Source of the DNA: Candidatus Kuenenia stuttgartensis
GTDB lineage: Bacteria > Planctomycetota > Planctomycetia > Isosphaerales > Isosphaeraceae
Reading direction: 5' to 3'
Length of the DNA stretch: 7,697 nucleotides
Assembly: GCA_945872325.1 (NCBI GenBank)
Contig: CAMBZY010000148.1
Coordinates: forward strand, 1-7,697
Shown: piece by piece, positions 1 through 5,682 of the stretch
How the letters are laid out: each line of letters begins with the position of its first letter
Position numbering within the stretch: position 1 is the first letter of the stretch
Translations under genes and position numbers: made by a program
Notes under the pieces: model-generated
Told to the model about the DNA's origin: nothing
Databases searched by the model: none
Seen by the model: only the letters and a program-made list of their open reading frames with translations

Positions 1-12
1 AGGTATTGTCCC

Positions 13-37
13 AAAACGGGTTGGGCCTGTGAACCCG
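13..37 (-). terminator. possible second intrinsic terminator downstream of glyA
   Basis: A 6-bp perfect inverted repeat (CGGGTT at 17-22, AACCCG at 32-37) encloses a 9-nt loop. Read on the minus strand, the hairpin is followed directly by TTTT (16-13). It lies beyond the stronger terminator at 81-119 and could act as a backup. The stem and T-run are both short, so a chance structure is possible. Confidence 0.35.
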
Positions 38-80
38 AGCCTGAATGTGTCGCCAAGCGCGGCTGTTGGCTCAGTCAAAG

Positions 81-119
81 AAAAAACTGTGGCCAGGCGA
101 TCATTGCCTCGACCACAGT
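81..119 (-). terminator. intrinsic terminator of glyA
   Basis: On the minus strand, starting 27 nt after the glyA stop codon, ACTGTGG (119-113) pairs perfectly with CCACAGT (92-86). Inside it, AGGC pairs with GCCT (109-106 with 98-95), leaving a 7-nt loop. Six T residues follow on the transcript (86-81), then C and three more T. Stem, spacing and T-tract are those of a Rho-independent terminator at the end of glyA or of a prfB-ORF-glyA transcript. Confidence 0.85.
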
Positions 120-146
120 GATGATGGTTCAGAAAATGGGCTGAAA

Positions 147-1400
147 TTACTTGGCGTCGGCCGGAACGGGATAGCACTTCAGCATCTCGACCACAGCCTG
201 ATTGACCTTGGCCAGATGGCTTTCGTCGGTCGGGGCCTTTAAAGCCTCAATGATAAAACCGGCCACTTGGCGAAGGGCTTGTTCGTCCATCCCACGGGTG
301 GTCAGGGCGGCGGTTCCCATCCGAATTCCGGAGGGGTCCAAAGGCTTCCGCTGGTCGAACGGAATCAGGTTTTTATTGACAGTCACGCCGGCTTTACCCA
401 AGGCAGCTTCAGCCGTTTTACCGGTCAGGCCCTGACTGGTCATGTCGATCAGGATCAGGTGGTTGTCGGTCCCGCCTGAGATCAAACGATAACCAGCCTT
501 GGTCAATTCCTCGCCCAAAGCCCGAGCATTGGCCACCACCTGGCCGGCATATTTCGAGAATTCCGGGCGAAGGGCTTCTTGAAAGCAGACAGCCTTGCCG
601 GCGATCACGTGTTCAAGTGGTCCGCCCTGAAGGCCTGGGAAGACAGCCATGTCGATCTTTTTCTGCCATTCAGCCTTACACATAACAATCCCACCGCGCG
701 GGCCACGCAGGGTCTTGTGTGTGGTGGTGGTCACAAAGTCGCTGACAGCCACTGGATTTGGATGCATTCCACCTGCCACCAGACCGGCAATGTGGGCCAT
801 GTCCACAAAGAGCAAGGCACCGACTTCGCGAGCGATTTCAGCGAACCGGTTGAAGTCGATGATCCGTGGATAAGCGCTGGCACCGGCCAGAATTAGCTTC
901 GGCTTATGCTCGCGGGCCAGTTCGGCGATGCGGTCGTAATCCAGTAGCTCAGTCTGCTGGTTCAGCCCATAGCTGACAATGTTGTACCAGCGTCCGGAAA
1001 AGTTCAGCTTCATGCCGTGCGTCAGGTGACCGCCCTGGGCGAGGTCCATGGCCAGCACGGTATCGCCCACTTCCAGAGCGGCGTAATAGACGGCCTGGTT
1101 GGCAGTTGCGCCTGAGTGCGGCTGAACGTTGGCATGTTCGGCGCCGAACAGCTTTTTGGCCCGGTCTATCGCAAGTTGTTCGGAGGTGTCCACATGGGAA
1201 CATCCACCGTAGTAGCGTCTGCCGGGCAGACCTTCGGCGTATTTGTTCGTGAGAACGGAGCCGACGGCCTCCATAATCGCTTTGCTGGTATAGTTTTCTG
1301 AGGCGATCAGCTCCAGCTCGTCGCGTTGGCGATGCTCTTCAGCGCGAATTGCGGAATAGATTTCAGGATCTTGTTTCTGGAGAGTTTCCAAGTCGGCCAT
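147..1400 (-). CDS. glyA: serine hydroxymethyltransferase (GlyA)
   Basis: Cytoplasmic PLP enzyme that interconverts serine plus tetrahydrofolate with glycine plus 5,10-methylene-tetrahydrofolate, the main source of one-carbon units for purines, thymidylate and methionine. The 417-residue product has the same length as E. coli GlyA. Visible family signatures are LIASENY near residues 31-37, the YAEGLPGRRYYGG segment at 54-66, SGATAN at 96-101, DMAHIAGLVA at 200-209 (Asp200 should contact the PLP pyridine nitrogen), and TTTTHKTLRGPRGG at 224-237, where Lys229 forms the internal aldimine. GIRMGT near 358-363 belongs to the substrate-carboxylate site. The ATG at 1400 fits the expected N-terminus; only a weak purine-rich stretch (GAGAA) lies upstream. 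The preceding ORF ends 97 nt upstream with no clear terminator between, so cotranscription from prfB is possible. A good terminator follows. No key residue is missing. Confidence 0.98.
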   Translation of the reverse strand: MADLETLQKQDPEIYSAIRAEEHRQRDELELIASENYTSKAIMEAVGSVLTNKYAEGLPGRRYYGGCSHVDTSEQLAIDRAKKLFGAEHANVQPHSGATANQAVYYAALEVGDTVLAMDLAQGGHLTHGMKLNFSGRWYNIVSYGLNQQTELLDYDRIAELAREHKPKLILAGASAYPRIIDFNRFAEIAREVGALLFVDMAHIAGLVAGGMHPNPVAVSDFVTTTTHKTLRGPRGGIVMCKAEWQKKIDMAVFPGLQGGPLEHVIAGKAVCFQEALRPEFSKYAGQVVANARALGEELTKAGYRLISGGTDNHLILIDMTSQGLTGKTAEAALGKAGVTVNKNLIPFDQRKPLDPSGIRMGTAALTTRGMDEQALRQVAGFIIEALKAPTDESHLAKVNQAVVEMLKCYPVPADAK

Positions 1401-1497
1401 GGTCGGTCGTTCTCAATCGTCAGAAGTCAGAAGATGGGCGAAATGAGCAAAGGCGGTGTCCATTCATGAAAAATGACGGACGGCCATATACTTAATA

Positions 1498-2106
1498 TTA
1501 CACAAAATCGGCGGCGTTCACCAATTCGATTGTGTAACTCCACTGGATTGTACGCGCGGAAGCTTCGGTGTCCGCCAATACGGCGGGTAAAATTTGTACT
1601 CTCAAGGCCGATCGACCCGCCTCAGCCATGACCATCCGGCTCCCAGGGCCGGCTTTGATCCTCAAGATCTGGCTCAGTTCCGGAACGTCCAGAACGATCG
1701 CAGATTCATCGGCTGAGACGATATTGGACGATGTTCGAGAGACGGTATATGTTGATGCCAGAGGCACTGCATTGGATGTCCGAACCCGTGCGGCTATATC
1801 GCAATGCACCGTTCCGGGGGCGGTATGGAGAAACACGCCTGAGAAGTGGATTTTACCCCACTGACCCACGGTCATCCGAGCAGGGCCTTGCGGCAGGTCT
1901 TCCACATGAACATCCTGAAAGACCGGGCTGGCTGGGCCCGTCTGTTCGTGCTCCGGCTTTGATTCCACGGACTGAATCAGAAGGGTGTCGAAGTCTGGCC
2001 CGTGAAGGCCATGACCGAGTCGGTCGTCGGAGTTCAGGAAGATCCACGAAAAGGTTGACCCGGCTAAAGGGAGCCGGGCCAATGCGTTCGGAATGGTTGG
2101 AGGCAC
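1498..2106 (-). CDS. hypothetical protein (202 aa) directly downstream of prfB
   Basis: I do not recognise this protein. It starts at a GTG (2106-2104) only 6 nt after the prfB TAA, in the same frame as prfB, and ends with TAA at 1500-1498. The placement suggests translational coupling or reinitiation in a prfB operon. The product has no catalytic motif I can name, no clear signal peptide and no membrane segment. The middle and C-terminal parts alternate hydrophobic and polar residues with many Val/Thr/Ser (for example residues 95-150 and 165-202), consistent with a beta-rich fold. There is one Cys (102) and a hydrophobic patch FSWIFL at 19-24. Overlapping plus-strand frames are shorter and less protein-like. 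It may be lineage-specific. It is fairly likely to be real, given the open frame and tight spacing; the function is unknown. Confidence 0.65.
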   Translation of the reverse strand: MPPTIPNALARLPLAGSTFSWIFLNSDDRLGHGLHGPDFDTLLIQSVESKPEHEQTGPASPVFQDVHVEDLPQGPARMTVGQWGKIHFSGVFLHTAPGTVHCDIAARVRTSNAVPLASTYTVSRTSSNIVSADESAIVLDVPELSQILRIKAGPGSRMVMAEAGRSALRVQILPAVLADTEASARTIQWSYTIELVNAADFV

Positions 2107-2112
2107 GTGGTT

Positions 2113-3241
2113 TTACGCGCCTTTCTTGATGGCTGCATCGCCCTTGGAGAGACGCATCCGCAAGAGGGCGTTGATGAATTGGTCAATCCGGCCATCCAGA
2201 ACAGCCTGAGGATTGCCCGACTCCTGGCCGGTCCGCAAGTCCTTCACAAGCTGATATGGCTGAAGCACATAGTTGCGAATCTGGCTGCCGAACGAGATTT
2301 CGCCCTTCTCATCGTAAGCCCTTGCGAATTCAGCTTCCCGCTTGATTTCCTCAAGCCGGACCAGTTTCGCTTTGAGCAGATTATAGGCCAGAGCATCGTT
2401 TTTGTGCTGCGACCGTTCGCTGCGGCTTTCAGCGGCCACGCCTGATGGAAGGTGGGTGTAGCGGACGCCTGATTCCGTCTTGTTCTGGTGCTGACCACCG
2501 GGTCCACCGCATCGGAAAACGTCGCGTTTGAGCTCGTCGTCCTTCAGAACAATGTCGATCTTGTCGTCGATCTCAGGCAACACATCTACCGACGCGAACG
2601 AGGTTTGTCGCTTATCGGCCGAGCCAAACGGACTGATCCGCACCAGTCGGTGCACGCCCGATTCGCCCTTCAGGTAGCCGTAAGCATTTTCGCCACGAAT
2701 GGCGATGGTCACGGTCTGAATTCCGGCCACGTCGCCCGCTTCACGATCGACCAGTTCCAGCTTGTACTTATGAGCTTCAGCCCACATGGTGTACATCCGG
2801 AAAATCATCTCGGCCCAGTCGCAAGCCTCTGTCCCACCAGCACCTGGGTGGATGGTCATGAAGGCGTTGCAGTGATCGTTCGGGCCGCTCAAAAGGCTTT
2901 GAAGCTCAAAGGATTCGAAGTCGTCCGAGCCGCTTTTCACGGCCTGACTGATATCCTCGTCCAGCGAATCGTCGCCCGCTTCCAGGGCGAGATCCATCAA
3001 AGCCTGCAAATCATCAGCCTGTGAGCTGAGACTTTCTAATGGCTTCAAAACCGAGTTGATGGTTTTGATCTCGTCAATGGTGAGCTTGGCCGCATCCTGG
3101 TCGTTCCAGAATGTGGATTCGCCCATCTTATCTTCCAGCTCTTTACGGCGTTCCAGCTTGTCGCCCAGGTCAAAGAGAGTCTCGGAGATTGACGATCTTT
3201 TCGATCAGGCTCCGAGCCTCGCGCTTGAGGTCATCGTTCAT
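2113..3241 (-). CDS. prfB: peptide chain release factor 2 (RF2), programmed +1 frameshift
   Basis: RF2 recognises UGA and UAA in the ribosomal A site and triggers peptidyl-tRNA hydrolysis. Translation starts at ATG 3241-3239 and reads 23 codons (MNDDLKREARSLIEKI..., ending RDSL) to an in-frame TGA at 3172-3170. A +1 slip on CTT (3175-3173) continues with DLGDKLERRKELEDKMG into the long frame ending at TAA 2115-2113, giving 375 residues (E. coli RF2 has 365). The sequence before the first downstream Met is RF2-like, so the MGESTFWN methionine is not the true start. The SPF tripeptide that specifies UGA reading lies in GVHRLVRISPF. The catalytic GGQ lies in CGGPGGQHQNKTES, followed by the conserved RSQHKN. 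This is the usual autoregulatory arrangement: low RF2 increases slippage at its own UGA. A 202-aa ORF follows after 6 nt, and gluQ is divergent. The gene appears intact. Confidence 0.97.
3169..3175 (-). promoter_or_regulatory. prfB: RF2 programmed +1 frameshift site (CTT TGA C)
   Basis: On the minus strand the codons CGA GAC TCT CTT TGA C appear after 23 codons of prfB. The slippery CTT, the in-frame TGA and the following C match the classic bacterial prfB site, and the +1 frame resumes RF2-like sequence at once. The usual Shine-Dalgarno-like element a few bases upstream (AGGGGG in E. coli) is not evident; the bases there read CTCCGAGACTCT. Confidence 0.93.
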
Positions 3242-3248
3242 GTATGTT

Positions 3249-3267
3249 CCGGGAAAGTGAATTCCGG
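3249..3267 (-). promoter_or_regulatory. possible hairpin in the prfB leader
   Basis: CCGGGAA (3249-3255) and TTCCGG (3262-3267) can pair with one bulged base, forming a short stem that ends about 8 nt before the prfB ATG. On the prfB mRNA it would include the only SD-like bases (CCCGGAAC). It could modulate initiation but is small and may be fortuitous. Confidence 0.25.
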
Positions 3268-3342
3268 CCCCTTTTTTGCAAGACTTACCAAGAGTTTGGC
3301 AGGTCTCGTCGGGCTTCTCAGTCCTATCAATATACCTGTAGA

Positions 3343-4398
3343 ATGGTGAAAACTCCAGAGCGAATCCTCCCACGAAAGCCCCTCCATCCATTGGAACATC
3401 CACGGCAAACATCACTTGCACGCACTTCAAAGCCCGTCGGCAGGCTCGCCCCTTCGCCCACCGGAGGGCTCCATCTGGGCAATGCCCGCACCTTTCTTCT
3501 GGCCTGGCTGATTGCCCGCCGTGACCATGGCCAGGTCGTCTTTCGGATGGAAGATCTGGACCTGACAAGAGCCCGCGACGATGCCGCTCGCCAGGCTCTG
3601 GAAGACCTCAAATGGCTCGGCCTGAACTGGGATGAAGGGCCTGATGTGGGTGGCCCAAATGGGCCTTATGTGCAGTCTCAAAGGTCGCATATTTATCAGG
3701 CTGCTCTGGACCGCTTGATAGACGCAAATCTCGTTTATCCATGCACTTGCACTCGGGCTGATGTGCTCAGGGCTGCGTCTGCGCCCCATGCGGACGATGC
3801 ACAGCCGATCTATCCTGGCACTTGTTCGCATCGCCATGCTTCAGAGGGCTTTGCGCTCGATCAGCTGGGCAAGTCGTTTGCATGGAGGTTTCGGGCGGCT
3901 GGGTTGTTGGTGGATTGGACGGACCGTGTCAGGGGGCCTCAAAGTCATGCCCTTGATCGGATTGGAGGCGATTTTATCGTGGCTCGTTCGGGCGGGGTGT
4001 TTGGATATCAGCTTGCGGTGGTGGTTGACGATGCGGCCATGAACATTACGCAAGTCGTTCGTGGACATGATCTTGACGACAGTACGCCAAGACAGGTCCT
4101 GATTCAGGAGGCCTTGGGACTGCCCCGGCCTGAATATTGGCATGTCGGGCTGGTGCTTGGGCCTGAGGGGAAGCGGCTGGCCAAGCGGGATCAGGCCATA
4201 AAGCTTTCGGAGTTAAGAGTTTCAGGAGTCTTTCCAGGTCAGATTTTAGCCATGCTGGGCCGAAGCCTTGGATTGAAATGGGTTGAAACGGATCGGCTGC
4301 CATCGCCGATGGACTTTTTGAATTTTGAATGGCCGGAAGGTGATGTAAATTGCGCTGACGACTGGACTTGGTCTTCACACAGACTTCATGAAGTTTGA
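3343..4398 (+). CDS. gluQ: glutamyl-Q tRNA(Asp) synthetase (GluQ, YadB-type)
   Basis: Paralogue of glutamyl-tRNA synthetase that lacks the anticodon-binding domain. The family activates glutamate and attaches it to the queuosine base at position 34 of tRNA(Asp). From ATG 3343 the product is 351 residues (E. coli GluQ is 308). The class I signature is APSPTGGLHLGN at 36-47 (HIGH equivalent HLGN). FRMEDLD follows at 67-73. A zinc site is seen as C134-x-C136, Tyr157 and Cys161 (in IYPGTC), the GluQ arrangement. LAVVVDD (224-230), the RGHDL motif (240-244) and the KMSKS-equivalent KRLAKRD (277-283) follow. The chain stops after a short C-terminal tail, with no anticodon domain. The frame is also open from ATG 3244, but those 33 residues are not GluQ-like and would abut the prfB start. 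About 26 extra residues still precede the conserved core. prs follows after a short gap. Confidence 0.93.
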   Translation: MVKTPERILPRKPLHPLEHPRQTSLARTSKPVGRLAPSPTGGLHLGNARTFLLAWLIARRDHGQVVFRMEDLDLTRARDDAARQALEDLKWLGLNWDEGPDVGGPNGPYVQSQRSHIYQAALDRLIDANLVYPCTCTRADVLRAASAPHADDAQPIYPGTCSHRHASEGFALDQLGKSFAWRFRAAGLLVDWTDRVRGPQSHALDRIGGDFIVARSGGVFGYQLAVVVDDAAMNITQVVRGHDLDDSTPRQVLIQEALGLPRPEYWHVGLVLGPEGKRLAKRDQAIKLSELRVSGVFPGQILAMLGRSLGLKWVETDRLPSPMDFLNFEWPEGDVNCADDWTWSSHRLHEV

Positions 4399-4407
4399 AA
4401 GTGGATG

Positions 4408-4425
4408 ATGACCTCCACAGGTCAT
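4408..4425 (+). promoter_or_regulatory. perfect hairpin between gluQ and prs
   Basis: ATGACCT (4408-4414) and AGGTCAT (4419-4425) form a 7-bp stem with a CCAC loop, starting 10 nt after the gluQ stop. No T-run follows, so it does not look like an intrinsic terminator. It ends 7 nt before the upstream candidate prs ATG (4433) and would block ribosome access there, which favours the downstream start at 4487. A GATAAT that could serve as a -10 element lies at 4429-4434, but no good -35 accompanies it. Confidence 0.4.
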
Positions 4426-4486
4426 TCTGATAATGTACCTCTTAAGCGACATACCTCCCAAGCTGTCCGAGACCCTGATACCGGCC

Positions 4487-5506
4487 ATGGACCAATCCCT
4501 GATCTGTTCACCCAAAGAGGTGGACCCCTACGGCGAGCTGAAAATATTTGCGGGCAGTGGGAGTCGGCGATTGGCCGAGTCCATCTGTCGCAAGATCGGC
4601 GTGCCTGTCGCCCAGAGCGAGACCAAGATTTTCAGCGAAGGAAATATCTTCGTCAGGGTTTTGGAAAATGTCCGTGGACGAGACGTTTTCATCATTCAGG
4701 GCACCGATAAACCGGTCAACGACAATCTGGTCGAACTCTGCTTCTGGATCGATGCCCTCAAACGGGCAAGCGCCATGCAGGTCACGGCCGTGATCCCTTA
4801 TTTCAGCTATGCCAAGGGCGATAAGAAGGATGAACCCCGCGTTTCGATCCGGGCCCGTGTCGTCGCCGACATGCTCGAAGCCGCCGGAGCCGATCGCGTT
4901 CTGACCATGGACCTGCACAGCCCCCAGATTCAGGGCTTTTTCAAGGTCCCCGTCGATCATCTCTATGCCATGCCCGTGCTTGTGGATGAATTCAAGCGTC
5001 GCAATATTCCTGACCTCGTGGTGGCATCGCCTGATGTCGGGTTCGGCAAGCAGGCGTATCGTTACGCTGAAATGTTCCGGGCACCAGTGGTGATCGGCAA
5101 CAAGATGCGTGCCGACCATAATGAACAAGCGGAAGTCCTCGATATCATTGGTAATGTGGAAGGCCGTAACGTACTTGTAGTGGACGACTTTACGATCTCT
5201 GGCGGAACTCTGATCGAGATGGCCCGTGCCTGTAAGGAACGTGGCGCTCTGGACGTTTACGCCTGTGTTTCGCACGCTGTTTTCGCCAAAAATGCCTCGG
5301 CAAAGATTGCTGCCAGCCCGATTAAAGAGCTGGTGGTGACAGACACGATCCATCACACGGCTGAAAATCTGCCACCCAACGCCCGAGTGATCAGCGTGGC
5401 AAGCCTGTTTGCGAAAGCGATTCTGTCGATCCACCGAAGAGAGTCCGTCAGCCGCCTGTTTGAGTCGGAAGAAGACGATCCAGAGACAGTTACGCCAGTG
5501 ATATAG
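4487..5506 (+). CDS. prs: ribose-phosphate pyrophosphokinase (PRPP synthetase)
   Basis: Transfers pyrophosphate from ATP to ribose 5-phosphate to give PRPP, the precursor of purines, pyrimidines, histidine, tryptophan and NAD. From ATG 4487 the product is 339 residues, against 315 for E. coli Prs. Landmarks are KIFAGSG (19-25, the usual N-terminal strand), NVRGRDVFIIQ (61-71), NDNLVEL (78-84), VIPYFSYAKGDKK (102-114), MDLHSPQIQGFF (141-152, with the catalytic-region His144), SPDVG (181-185), the flexible loop NKMRADHNEQ (205-214) retaining Lys206 and Arg208 at the catalytic Lys/Arg positions, and the PRPP-binding loop VVDDFTISGGT (231-241). The frame is open from ATG 4433, but those 18 extra codons include TTA and two ATA and follow a hairpin, so 4487 is preferred; neither start has a clear ribosome-binding site. 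It shares orientation with gluQ and ends before a duplicated terminator. Confidence 0.95.
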   Translation: MDQSLICSPKEVDPYGELKIFAGSGSRRLAESICRKIGVPVAQSETKIFSEGNIFVRVLENVRGRDVFIIQGTDKPVNDNLVELCFWIDALKRASAMQVTAVIPYFSYAKGDKKDEPRVSIRARVVADMLEAAGADRVLTMDLHSPQIQGFFKVPVDHLYAMPVLVDEFKRRNIPDLVVASPDVGFGKQAYRYAEMFRAPVVIGNKMRADHNEQAEVLDIIGNVEGRNVLVVDDFTISGGTLIEMARACKERGALDVYACVSHAVFAKNASAKIAASPIKELVVTDTIHHTAENLPPNARVISVASLFAKAILSIHRRESVSRLFESEEDDPETVTPVI

Positions 5507-5536
5507 TCGAAGTCCGTGTGATGAAGGTTTTTCGTG

Positions 5537-5579
5537 TCTAGCCGGGCTTGGCGATAGCCCCGGTTGGTCTTTTTGAAAT
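5537..5579 (+). repeat. 43-nt direct repeat, copy 1 (terminator-like)
   Basis: This unit recurs 73 nt downstream at 5610-5652 with 41 of 43 bases identical (differences at unit positions 10 and 33). It contains CCGG (5542-5545) pairing with CCGG (5560-5563), an inner GGC-GATA-GCC or an alternative GCT/AGC pairing, and a T-run (TCTTTTT, 5568-5574). It lies 30 nt after the prs stop. Confidence 0.85.
5542..5574 (+). terminator. first candidate terminator of prs
   Basis: The hairpin of repeat copy 1 is a GC-rich stem of about 7 bp interrupted by a bulge, followed by TTGG and TCTTTTT. Its position just after prs and its plus-strand T-run suggest an intrinsic terminator. The gap between stem and T-run makes it imperfect. 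Confidence 0.55.
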
Positions 5580-5609
5580 GTGCCTAAAATCATGGTCTAT
5601 AGCCCTTCA

Positions 5610-5652
5610 TCTAGCCGGTCTTGGCGATAGCCCCGGTTGGTTTTTTTGAAAT
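5610..5652 (+). repeat. 43-nt direct repeat, copy 2 (terminator-like)
   Basis: This is the near-identical partner of 5537-5579. The base at unit position 10 is T instead of G, which breaks one pair of one possible fold but leaves the CCGG/CCGG and GGC-GATA-GCC stems. The change at position 33 turns the T-run into seven consecutive T (5641-5647). A much degraded third relative may start at CTAG 5669-5672, but I cannot support it firmly. Confidence 0.85.
5615..5647 (+). terminator. second candidate terminator of prs
   Basis: The hairpin of repeat copy 2 uses CCGG 5615-5618 with CCGG 5633-5636, and an inner GGC/GCC capped by GATA. It is followed by TTGG and seven T. The T-run is better than in copy 1. 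Together the two copies would give tandem termination before the convergent gene. Confidence 0.6.
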
Positions 5653-5663
5653 TCGCCGAAACC

Positions 5664-5677
5664 GGGCACTAGCGCCC
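5664..5677 (-). terminator. weak hairpin after the convergent hypothetical gene
   Basis: On the minus strand GGGC (5677-5674) pairs with GCCC (5667-5664) across GCTAGT, starting 5 nt after the stop codon at 5683. Only GGTTT follows, so terminator function is doubtful. No better minus-strand terminator is visible in this gap. Confidence 0.25.
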
Positions 5678-5682
5678 TGCGA

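Noticed and set aside
1568..2129. Plus-strand open frames antisense to the 202-aa ORF
   Set aside because: They are shorter, compositionally implausible (Arg/Gly/Pro-rich) and lack the tight operon placement of the minus-strand ORF.
2113..3126. prfB beginning at the ATG at 3126
   Set aside because: RF2-like sequence continues upstream of this Met to the CTT TGA C frameshift site and a 23-codon leader, so the true start is 3241.
3244..3342. Longer gluQ beginning at ATG 3244
   Set aside because: The added 33 residues are not GluQ-like, and the GluQ core already starts some 26 residues later than usual from ATG 3343.
4508..5593. 361-codon minus-strand open frame antisense to prs
   Set aside because: It overlies a clearly conserved prs gene and its translation shows no family resemblance or normal composition (His-rich, patchy). 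It is a codon-bias shadow.
5537..5652. CRISPR-like direct repeats
   Set aside because: There are only two copies, with a 30-nt gap, hairpin plus T-run architecture and no cas genes. They are better explained as duplicated terminators.
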